Below, piece after piece: positions 1 through 6,391 of a DNA stretch of 12,530 bases; the stretch's first letter is position 1, and each line of letters opens with the position of its first letter. The stretch comes from Pseudomonadota bacterium (GTDB lineage: Bacteria > Pseudomonadota > Alphaproteobacteria > Rhizobiales > Xanthobacteraceae), in the NCBI GenBank assembly GCA_023422775.1, contig JAFAGM010000114.1, positions 1 through 12,530 of the forward strand, in the 5' to 3' direction. The notes beneath the pieces were generated by a model, which made no database searches, had not been told where the DNA came from, and saw only the letters and a program-made list of their open reading frames with translations. The translations under genes and the position numbers were made by a program.

Positions 1-2016
1 CTGCTCGCGCACAAGGCCGGCTACATCGACCGCGACAACGAAGTCATCGTCGGCCTTCAGACCGACCAGCCGTTCAAGCGCGCGATCTTCCCCTACGGCG
101 GGCTGCGGATGGTCGAGGCCGGCATCAAGGCGGCAGGCTTCGAACCCGATCCGCTGGTGCATGAGGCCTTCACGAAATACCGCAAGTCGCACAATGACGG
201 CGTGTTCGACGCCTATACGCCCGAAATCATGAATTGCCGTCGCTCCGGCATCATCACCGGGCTCCCCGATGCCTACGGCCGCGGCCGCATCATCGGCGAC
301 TATCGCCGCGTCGCGCTCTACGGCGTGGACCGGTTGCTGGAGGCCAAGCGCGAGGAGCGTGCACAGATCGACGACATGTGGCCGACCGACGAGATCATCC
401 GCCAGCGCGAGGAACTGTCCGAGCAGATGCGCGCGCTCGAGGACCTCGCCGCGATGGCGAAGCTCTACGGTCAGGACATATCGAAGCCGGCGGCGAATGC
501 GCAGGAAGCGTTCCAGTGGACGTACCTCGCCTATCTCGGCGCCATCAAGGAAGCCAATGGCGCGGCGATGTCGATCGGGCGCATCTCCACCTTCCTCGAC
601 ATCTACATCGAGCGCGACCTCAAGGCCGGCATCCTCGACGAGGCGCGGGCGCAGGAGCTCTGGGACCAGCTGGTGCAGAAGCTGCGCATCGTCCGCTTCC
701 TCCGCACGCCCGACTATGATGCGCTATTCAGCGGCGATCCCTACTGGGCGACCGAATGCGTCGGCGGCATGGATCTCGACGGCCGCGCCCTGGTGACCAA
801 GAGCAGCTACCGGATGCTGCACACGCTGTACAATCTCGGCCCCGCGCCCGAGCCGAACATCACGGTGCTGTGGTCGGCCCACATGCCGGCCGCCTTCAAG
901 CGCTACTGCGTCAAGGTCAGCAAGGACACATCCTCGCTGCAATACGAGAACGACGATTTGATGCGGCCGTTCTGGGGCGACGACTACGGGATCGCCTGCT
1001 GCGTCTCCGCTATGCGGCTCGGCAAGCAGATGCAGTTCTTCGGTGCCCGCGTCAATTTCGCCAAGGCGCTGCTCTACGCGATCAACGGCGGCCGCGACGA
1101 GGTGACGGGCGACCAGGTCGCACCGCCCTCGTTGCCGGTGTCGGGCGATTTCCTCGACTACGACGACGTCATGACCAAGTTCGATGCGACGATGGAGTGG
1201 CTGGCACGGACCTACGTCCATGCCATGAACTGCATTCACTACATGCACGACAAGTACTTCTACGAGCGCCTGGAGATGGCGCTCCACGACCGCGACATCC
1301 TGCGCACGATGGCGTTCGGCATCGCCGGGCTTTCGGTGGTTGCCGACAGCCTGAGCGCAATCAAATACGGCAAGATGCGTGTCGTGCGCGATGCGACCGG
1401 ATTGATCGTCGACTACCAGAACGAGGGCAACAAATCGACGCCGCAATTCGGCAACAACGACGACCGTGTCGACCAGATCGCCTCGAGCCTCGTCACCAGC
1501 TTCATGGAGAAGATCCGCAAGCATCCGACGTATCGGAACGCCACCCACACGCAAAGCGTCCTCACCATCACCTCGAACGTGGTGTACGGCAAGGCCACGG
1601 GCAACACCCCCGACGGCCGCCGCAAGGGCGAGCCGTTCGGCCCCGGCGCAAATCCGATGCACGGCCGCGACAGCCATGGCTGGCTCGCCTCCTGCCTGTC
1701 GGTCGCAAAGCTTCCCTACAAGGACTCGCAGGACGGCATCAGCTACACCGTCTCCATCGCGCCCCAGAAGGCCCATCTGTCGGATACCCAGCTCATCGAC
1801 GAGGCGGTCAAGGCGTTTGACGCCTATTTCGAGCGCGGCGGCTTCCACATGAACCTCAACGTGATCGACAAGGCCACGCTCGAGGACGCGATGAAGAATC
1901 CGGACAAGTATCCGCAACTCACCATCCGCGTGTCGGGCTATGCGGTGAACTTCGTTCGCCTGACGCCGGAACAGCAGCGAGACGTGATCAGCCGCACCTT
2001 CCACGGCCAAATCTAG
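1..2016 (+). CDS. pflB: Pyruvate formate-lyase (formate C-acetyltransferase), 5' end outside window
   Basis: Glycyl-radical enzyme that converts pyruvate and CoA to acetyl-CoA and formate in the cytoplasm without oxygen. The open frame runs from base 1, with no start codon needed inside the window, and gives 671 codons. The family is about 760 residues (E. coli), so roughly 85-90 N-terminal residues lie upstream. The segment translated from bases 1-108 (VGLQTD, KRAIFPYGG) already matches PFL. The catalytic cysteine pair is in IACCVS at 997-1002. The glycine that carries the radical is in RVSGYAV near the C-terminus, codon 1936-1938. Other PFL blocks include TGLPDAYGRGRIIGDYRR, SSLQYENDDLMRP, NTPDGRR and GPGANPMHGRD. 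All key residues are present, so the enzyme should be functional. pflA starts 11 bp downstream, which indicates one transcript. The nearest ATG (109) is internal and not the real start. Confidence 0.97.
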   Translation: MLAHKAGYIDRDNEVIVGLQTDQPFKRAIFPYGGLRMVEAGIKAAGFEPDPLVHEAFTKYRKSHNDGVFDAYTPEIMNCRRSGIITGLPDAYGRGRIIGDYRRVALYGVDRLLEAKREERAQIDDMWPTDEIIRQREELSEQMRALEDLAAMAKLYGQDISKPAANAQEAFQWTYLAYLGAIKEANGAAMSIGRISTFLDIYIERDLKAGILDEARAQELWDQLVQKLRIVRFLRTPDYDALFSGDPYWATECVGGMDLDGRALVTKSSYRMLHTLYNLGPAPEPNITVLWSAHMPAAFKRYCVKVSKDTSSLQYENDDLMRPFWGDDYGIACCVSAMRLGKQMQFFGARVNFAKALLYAINGGRDEVTGDQVAPPSLPVSGDFLDYDDVMTKFDATMEWLARTYVHAMNCIHYMHDKYFYERLEMALHDRDILRTMAFGIAGLSVVADSLSAIKYGKMRVVRDATGLIVDYQNEGNKSTPQFGNNDDRVDQIASSLVTSFMEKIRKHPTYRNATHTQSVLTITSNVVYGKATGNTPDGRRKGEPFGPGANPMHGRDSHGWLASCLSVAKLPYKDSQDGISYTVSIAPQKAHLSDTQLIDEAVKAFDAYFERGGFHMNLNVIDKATLEDAMKNPDKYPQLTIRVSGYAVNFVRLTPEQQRDVISRTFHGQI

Positions 2017-2027
2017 CTGGTGTCGCC

Positions 2028-2855
2028 ATGTCGACCGTCAAACCGCTCGAACCCGGAAGTCGTTACGACCTCCGGGTGGGCATTTCACCCGACGCCCCTG
2101 ATGAAGACAAGGTCAAGGACGAAGAGGGCTCGTTCGGATACTGCCACTCCTATGAGACCTCGTCGCGCTACGACGGGCCGGGCCTTCGCCTGGTCCTGTT
2201 CGTGTCGGGATGCCTGCTGCGCTGCACCTACTGCCACAACCCCGACACCTGGCATCTCAAGGACGGCACCTATGTGTCGCTTGACCATGTGCTGCGCCGC
2301 ATTGGCGACTTCGCGCCCACCATCCGCAGCCTCGGCGGCGGCCTCACGATATCGGGCGGCGAGCCGATGGTGCAGCTCGCGTTCACCCGGCGAATTTTCG
2401 CCGGCGCCAGGGAAATGGGGCTGCACACCGCGATCGAGACGTCAGGCTTCATGGGCGACCGTGTCGACGATCGCTATCTGTCTGTGATCGACCACGTCCT
2501 GCTCGACATCAAGAGCTCCGATCCCGACACCTATCGCCGCGTCACCGGCCGCGACCTCGCCCCGACCCTGCGGTTTGCGGAGCGCCTTGCCTCGATCTCG
2601 AAGCCGGTCTGGGTCCGCTTCACGCTCGTTCCTGGCGCGACCGACGATCCCGCGAATGTGGAGGGCATCGCCCGCTTCGTCGCGCCGATGAAGAACGTCG
2701 AATGGGTCGAAGTACAGCCGTTCCACCAGATGGGCCTGTTCAAGTGGAAGGCGATCGGCCTCGACTACAAGCACGCCGACACCCAGCCGCCGAGCCGGGA
2801 GTTGATCGATCGGGTCATCGGACAATTCCAGGCCGCGGGCTGCCGCGCGCGCTGA
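2028..2855 (+). CDS. pflA: Pyruvate formate-lyase-activating enzyme (radical SAM)
   Basis: Radical-SAM activase that places the glycyl radical on PflB, using S-adenosylmethionine and a [4Fe-4S] cluster. The protein is 275 residues. The cluster motif CxxxCxxC is at C62, C66 and C69 (GCLLRCTYCHNPDTW), preceded by YDGPGLR as in E. coli PflA. The SAM-contacting SGGEP motif is at 109-113, and VWVRFTLVPG and LFKWKAIGLDYK match the C-terminal part of the family. E. coli PflA is 246 residues. This protein has about 30 extra, mostly charged, N-terminal residues before the SYE..YDGPG block. A weak ribosome binding site precedes the ATG at 2028, so a somewhat later start cannot be excluded. It lies 11 bp after pflB and 25 bp before the exchanger gene. 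The family assignment is secure; the exact N-terminus is not. Confidence 0.95.
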   Translation: MSTVKPLEPGSRYDLRVGISPDAPDEDKVKDEEGSFGYCHSYETSSRYDGPGLRLVLFVSGCLLRCTYCHNPDTWHLKDGTYVSLDHVLRRIGDFAPTIRSLGGGLTISGGEPMVQLAFTRRIFAGAREMGLHTAIETSGFMGDRVDDRYLSVIDHVLLDIKSSDPDTYRRVTGRDLAPTLRFAERLASISKPVWVRFTLVPGATDDPANVEGIARFVAPMKNVEWVEVQPFHQMGLFKWKAIGLDYKHADTQPPSRELIDRVIGQFQAAGCRAR

Positions 2856-2880
2856 CTGCAATGCAATTGGGGGACAAGAC

Positions 2881-4473
2881 ATGCTGGACTTTGCGCGCGA
2901 GATCATCGGAAGCCAACCGATCCTGACCGCCTTCCTTGCTATCGGCGTCGGCTACCTGGTCGGCCAGATCAACATCTTCGGCTTCTCGCTCGGCGTCGGC
3001 GCCGTCCTCTTCGTCGGCCTTGCCCTCGGCGCATTCGCCCCAAAAGCCCAGATCATCGGCCCGATCGGACTGATCGGCCTGATCATGTTCCTCTACGGGA
3101 TCGGCATTCTCTATGGCCGCCAGTTCTTCGAGGGCATGGTGGGTGCCGGCCAGAAATATAACCTGCTGGCGCTGGTCGCCTGTTTGGCAGGCCTCGCCGT
3201 TGCGCTTGGCCTCGGGCACATCTTCGGCATCAAGGTCGGCCACACGCTCGGCCTCTATGCAGGATCGATGACGAGCACCGCGACGCTGCAGGCCGCGCTC
3301 GAGGTGATGAACAACAAGGATCCCTCGATCGGCTATTCCATCGCCTACCCGTTCGGGGTCATCGGCCCGATCCTGTGCATCTATTTCATGACCCGCATCG
3401 TCAAGCCGAAATTCCCCGCGAAGTCGCCGCGCTTTCATATGGGAGAGATTTCGGTTGGCGAACGCCTGGCCGGTCACCGGCTGGGCGATCTGATGGCGAA
3501 GGCGCCGCACGGCCTGCGGGTGACGATGGTTCGCAAGGGCGGGCACAACATCGCCCCGACCGACGATACGATTCTGGACAACGGCGACGCCGTCCTGGTC
3601 GTGGCGGAAGATAGCGAGGCGGTTGCAACTGCCGCGGCCAAGCTCGGCGAGTTCTCACCTGGCCGGCTGACCAGCGACCGTGCGGACCTCGACTATATCA
3701 GGGTCTTCGTCAGCAGGGCCAACGTGGTGGGCATCCCGCTTGCCAGCCTGCCGATGCCCGCCGGCTCTCATCTGCTGCATGTCCGGCGCTATGACGTCGA
3801 CCTCGTCCCTGCCTCCGACCTGATGCTGGAATTCGGCGACCGCGTCGGCGTGCTGACGCCGCCGGAGCGGAAGGAGGAGGTCCGGCGTCATTTCGGGGAC
3901 ACCGTCAAGGCCGCCGCGGAGTTCAGTTATGTCTCGCTCGGGCTCGGCATGGTGATGGGCGTACTCCTCGGCCTCGTCCCCATTCCCATTCCCGGCGTAG
4001 GCACCGTGACGCTCGGCATCGGCGGCGGGCCGCTGATCGTGGCCCTCATCCTCGGCAAGCTGCGCCGCACCGGCCCGATGCTCTGGACCATGCCGCTGCC
4101 CGCCAACATCGTGCTGCGAAATTTTGGCCTCGCGATCTTTCTTGCCACCGTCGGCGTCAACGCCGGCCAGCCCTTCGTCCGCACCGTCGCCGAGTCCGGA
4201 CTGACGATGCTGTTCATCGGCGCCGCGGTCCTGCTGACGACGATGGCCATCGTCCTGCTCGTCGGCCACTACCTCATGAAGATCCCCTATGACGACCTCG
4301 TCGGCGTCGCGTCCGGTGCGACAGGAAATCCGGCGATCCTCGTCTACTCGACCAAGATGGCGCCGACCGAGCGGCCCGACATCGGCTACGCCATGATCTT
4401 TCCTTCGATGACGCTGGTGAAGGTCATTGCCGCACAGATCGTCGGGCTCCTGGCAGCCGGAAGCGCCGGCTGA
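2881..4473 (+). CDS. AspT/AAE-family membrane exchanger (aspartate:alanine antiporter-like or SucE-like dicarboxylate exporter)
   Basis: A 530-residue inner-membrane transporter with the characteristic AAE layout. An N-terminal hydrophobic half (about 1-172) and a C-terminal hydrophobic half (about 348-528) flank two soluble TrkA-C/RCK-C-like regulatory domains (about 186-258 and 268-345). The halves carry matching motifs, AGSMTSTATLQAAL at 127-140 and ASGATGNPAIL at 477-487, as expected of the internal duplication. A GGGG-type ribosome binding site lies just before the ATG. Known members include Tetragenococcus AspT (aspartate/alanine exchange) and Corynebacterium SucE (succinate export). 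Sequence reading alone cannot settle the substrate. Between pflA and focA, export of a fermentation product such as succinate, or exchange of C4-dicarboxylates or amino acids, is the reasonable inference. The family is secure; the substrate is inferred. Confidence 0.9.
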   Translation: MLDFAREIIGSQPILTAFLAIGVGYLVGQINIFGFSLGVGAVLFVGLALGAFAPKAQIIGPIGLIGLIMFLYGIGILYGRQFFEGMVGAGQKYNLLALVACLAGLAVALGLGHIFGIKVGHTLGLYAGSMTSTATLQAALEVMNNKDPSIGYSIAYPFGVIGPILCIYFMTRIVKPKFPAKSPRFHMGEISVGERLAGHRLGDLMAKAPHGLRVTMVRKGGHNIAPTDDTILDNGDAVLVVAEDSEAVATAAAKLGEFSPGRLTSDRADLDYIRVFVSRANVVGIPLASLPMPAGSHLLHVRRYDVDLVPASDLMLEFGDRVGVLTPPERKEEVRRHFGDTVKAAAEFSYVSLGLGMVMGVLLGLVPIPIPGVGTVTLGIGGGPLIVALILGKLRRTGPMLWTMPLPANIVLRNFGLAIFLATVGVNAGQPFVRTVAESGLTMLFIGAAVLLTTMAIVLLVGHYLMKIPYDDLVGVASGATGNPAILVYSTKMAPTERPDIGYAMIFPSMTLVKVIAAQIVGLLAAGSAG

Positions 4474-4532
4474 CCGGCGGCAGGCGTTCCCGCTGTCCTG
4501 CGGTGGCCATCGTGGACAACCGACGCACGTGC

Positions 4533-4538
4533 AGAGGA
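4533..4538 (+). promoter_or_regulatory. Ribosome binding site deciding the focA start
   Basis: AGAGGA lies 8 nt upstream of the ATG at 4547. It favours that codon over any start in the 120-nt in-frame extension that overlaps the end of the exchanger gene. Confidence 0.6.
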
Positions 4539-4546
4539 AACGCCGG

Positions 4547-5404
4547 ATGGATGACCGAGTGCCCGCACCGCAGCCGCCCGTCTTCAATCTGAACGCCTAC
4601 AGTCCCGCCGAGATCGAGCAAGCCGTTGAGACAGTCGGTGTCAAGAAAGCGAGATTGCCGCCGCTGGCGTCGTTCATGCTGGCGATCGTGGCGGGCGGCG
4701 GCATCGGCTTCGGCGCGCTTTATTATACCATCGTCGCCAGCGATGCGGAGCTGAGCTTCGCAACGGGTCGCGTGCTCGGTGGACTGGTGTTTTCGCTCGG
4801 GCTGTCGCTGGTTATCGTCGGAGGCGCCGAGCTGTTTACCGGCAACAACCTGATCGTGATGGCCTGGGCCAGCGGCAAAGTCTCCACCGGGGCGATGCTG
4901 CGCAACTGGCTTATCGTCTATCTCGGCAACATCGTCGGTGCGGTTGGACTTGCCGTCCTGGTCCTGCTTTCCCATCACCTCGACATGAATGGCGGCCGTG
5001 TCGGCCTGTCGATCCTGAACACGGCGGTTGCCAAGATACAGCCCGATGCCTTCACGCTGTTCATCAAGGGCATCCTGTGCAACGTGCTCGTTTGCCTTGC
5101 GGTCTGGCTTGCCTATGCGGGACGCTCGGTCACCGACAAGATCATCGCGCTCATGTTGCCGATTTCGGCCTTCGTCGCCGCCGGCTTCGAGCACTGCGTG
5201 GCCAATATGTATTTCCTGCCGCTGGCCTGGCTTTTGACCAGCACGGGTAACGTTCCCGTTGGTTTCGACGCCTCCGCGATCACGTTATCCGGGATTGCCC
5301 ACAACCTCATTCCGGTCACCATCGGCAATATCGTGGGAGGCTCTGTCCTGGTCGGCGCGGTGTACTGGACGATCTACCGGGCCGCGTTCGGCGGGCAGCG
5401 TTAG
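4547..5404 (+). CDS. focA: Formate/nitrite transporter family channel, FocA-type
   Basis: Pentameric inner-membrane channel of the FNT family, here most likely moving formate made by PflB. From the ATG at 4547 it is 285 residues, the same length as E. coli FocA. Signature segments are AELFTGNN at 94-101 (conserved Thr at 98), GFEHCVANMYFLP at 213-225 (central His at 216), and NLIPVTIGNIVGG at 253-265. Six hydrophobic spans can be drawn. The frame is open upstream to 4427, but the AGAGGA motif at 4533-4538 sits 8 nt before 4547, and upstream residues would overlap the exchanger gene and look non-native, so 4547 is preferred. It follows the exchanger by 73 bp. In enterobacteria focA precedes pflB; here it lies downstream. 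NirC-like nitrite transport is the main alternative, but the pfl context favours formate. Confidence 0.94.
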   Translation: MDDRVPAPQPPVFNLNAYSPAEIEQAVETVGVKKARLPPLASFMLAIVAGGGIGFGALYYTIVASDAELSFATGRVLGGLVFSLGLSLVIVGGAELFTGNNLIVMAWASGKVSTGAMLRNWLIVYLGNIVGAVGLAVLVLLSHHLDMNGGRVGLSILNTAVAKIQPDAFTLFIKGILCNVLVCLAVWLAYAGRSVTDKIIALMLPISAFVAAGFEHCVANMYFLPLAWLLTSTGNVPVGFDASAITLSGIAHNLIPVTIGNIVGGSVLVGAVYWTIYRAAFGGQR

Positions 5405-5469
5405 ATCGATGCCCGGGACGGGATGCGAATTATGCGACATATGGTGTCCGCACCAAATGGTCATGGTCA

Positions 5470-5483
5470 TTGACCTGGATCAA
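5470..5483. promoter_or_regulatory. FNR/FixK-type binding site (anaerobox)
   Basis: TTGACCTGGATCAA fits the FNR/FixK consensus TTGAY-N4-RTCAA at every defined position. It lies in the 192-bp gap after focA, 127 bp upstream of the 58-residue gene. A CTATAA hexamer at 5537-5542 could be the -10 element. A start a few bases further on would put the box centre near -72, a spacing used by class I FNR/CRP-type sites. Alternatively a weak -10 around 5505-5511 would give a -41.5 arrangement. In Bradyrhizobium-group bacteria such boxes are read by FixK2- or FnrN/AadR-type regulators in low oxygen. The match is seen directly; the regulator is inferred. Confidence 0.75.
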
Positions 5484-5596
5484 GCAACCGATCCGGCAGC
5501 GCTGAAATCTGGGCAACCGTGCGACCTGGTCGAATGCTATAAGTCACTTCCGGACACCCGCAAGGCCGCCAACCGTTCGCTGAGAGGACCGCTATC

Positions 5597-5773
5597 ATGG
5601 CCGAAACAAAGAAACTGTCCGTGGAGAAGACCCTCAACAAGATTCGCGCCGACGAGGCGGTCAAATCACGGTCCGAGCGTCGCGACGCGGAGATGGACAC
5701 GCTCGATGAGGAGATCAAGCGGATGCGGGCGCAGCGGCTTCGGATCGAGCGGCATCAGCGCAAGCACGATTGA
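5597..5773 (+). CDS. Small charged, probably coiled-coil protein of unknown function (58 aa)
   Basis: A 58-residue protein beginning MAETKKLSVEKTLNK and ending RIERHQRKHD. It is almost wholly charged and helical in character, with Leu/Ile/Met spacing in the 33-52 segment (MDTLDEEIKRMRAQRLRI) that suggests a short coiled coil. There is no signal sequence, membrane span or cysteine. GAGAGG at 5582-5587 lies 9 nt before the ATG. The codons have the same high third-position GC as neighbouring genes. A perfect FNR/FixK box lies 127 bp upstream and a second small gene follows 14 bp downstream, so the pair is probably co-transcribed under low oxygen. I do not recognise a named family. It could be a soluble partner or regulator of the membrane protein encoded next, but that is a guess. 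Confidence 0.7.
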   Translation: MAETKKLSVEKTLNKIRADEAVKSRSERRDAEMDTLDEEIKRMRAQRLRIERHQRKHD

Positions 5774-5787
5774 CGCAGGAGAAAGCC

Positions 5788-5922
5788 GTGATCAGGGCCA
5801 TTCTCGGCATCCTCGTGGTCGGCGCGCTCCTCTTCATGGCGGATCAGGAATTCGCCGACGGGCGCTATACCCACATGGCCGAGAAGGCGATGATGAAGCT
5901 AAGGAATGCGGTCGGCTTCTAG
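5788..5922 (+). CDS. Small single-span membrane protein of unknown function (44 aa)
   Basis: The GTG start at 5788 is preceded by AGGAG at 5777-5781 with a 6-nt spacer, a strong ribosome binding site. The 44-residue product has one hydrophobic stretch at about residues 3-18 (RAILGILVVGALLFMA), then a polar segment (DQEFADGRYTHMAEKAMMKLRNAVGF) that could form an amphipathic helix. The hydrophobic stretch could be a signal anchor or an uncleaved membrane span. No AXA-like cleavage site is obvious. The gene follows the 58-residue gene by 14 bp, so the two are likely translated from one mRNA controlled by the upstream FNR/FixK box. I recognise no family. The evidence for coding is the ribosome binding site, the membrane-protein character and the tight spacing. 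Confidence 0.62.
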   Translation: MIRAILGILVVGALLFMADQEFADGRYTHMAEKAMMKLRNAVGF

Positions 5923-6153
5923 CGCGCGGCCCCATCGACGCACAGCCATGACATCTGACTTCCAAAGTCCTGCAATTTTCAATGCGATAGCGTTCTCAGG
6001 TTTTTTCAGTACGCATAGGTTTCTCAGCAAGCCGCGATCAGTAATGTCTTCGCACCGGTCACGAGCGTCAGCCTGGCTGCCGCGGCGCGGCAAGGCCGGG
6101 TGAGCATGTGGTCGATATCGGATGCGGGCGCGCCATAAGCCGTTAAAACCGCT

Positions 6154-6184
6154 GCGCAGGGAAGGCCGTGGGCTTTCCCTGCGC
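6154..6184. repeat. Long perfect hairpin (14-bp stem, 3-nt loop)
   Basis: GCGCAGGGAAGGCC, loop GTG, then GGCTTTCCCTGCGC: 13 Watson-Crick pairs plus one G:U on the + strand. No T-run follows, so a simple intrinsic terminator is unlikely. The form is that of a REP-like or miniature repeat arm. Confidence 0.75.
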
Positions 6185-6200
6185 CCTCGGCTTTCCGAGG
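6185..6200. repeat. Second hairpin directly abutting the first
   Basis: CCTCGG, loop CTTT, CCGAGG: a 6-bp perfect stem starting at the base after the preceding hairpin ends. A third small dyad, GGCGC/GCGCC, lies at 6224-6238. Confidence 0.6.
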
Positions 6201-6391
6201 AGCATCGTCGTTGAACAACTTCGGGCGCCCTTCGCGCCACGAGATTGAAAAGTCCCGCCCAGGCGCAGCCATCCGCAACGGAAATCGGAAGGAGCGCCCC
6301 TGCCCGCCGCCCTCTGCCGCGCCAGGGCGCTTTCCGCCGCGCGCTCGGACTGATATCCTGCCGTCATTTCATTATGGGATTTTGATCGAAG

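Larger units (their letters stand above)
5923..6391. other. Gene-free stretch with a hairpin cluster
   Basis: I see no supported gene in these 469 bp. Open frames on either strand lack ribosome binding sites and have arginine-rich, low-complexity translations typical of non-coding GC-rich DNA. The centre holds three consecutive inverted repeats (6154-6184, 6185-6200, 6224-6238). The promoter and leader of the caspase-like gene must lie in the last part, but I cannot point to convincing -35/-10 elements. The minus-strand reading resembles spurious proteins I remember being annotated repeatedly in Bradyrhizobium genomes, so a dispersed repeat is likely; that is memory, not a search. Confidence 0.5.

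Noticed and set aside
724..2010. 428-codon minus-strand frame opposite pflB
   Set aside because: pflB is certain from catalytic motifs. The opposite frame is a shadow of its codon bias, as are the long minus frames opposite the exchanger (3655-4587) and focA (4424-5194).
4427..4546. N-terminal extension of focA
   Set aside because: It overlaps the exchanger gene and lacks FNT similarity; AGAGGA before 4547 gives a product of exactly the usual length.
5259..5951. 230-codon + frame covering the end of focA and both small genes
   Set aside because: It overlaps focA out of frame, has no ribosome binding site and is low-complexity. The two short genes in other frames have ribosome binding sites and sensible products.
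6154..6184. Intrinsic terminator for the microprotein operon
   Set aside because: The hairpin is strong but more than 230 bp downstream of the last stop and lacks a T-run.
6374..6391. A second FNR/FixK box (TTTTGATCGAAGATGC) before the caspase-like gene
   Set aside because: Only the left half-site TTGAT is present; the right half does not read ATCAA.
5923..6391. tRNA, small RNA or insertion-sequence remnant
   Set aside because: No cloverleaf, no transposase fragment and no terminal inverted repeats with target duplications could be recognised by eye; only the local hairpins are supported.
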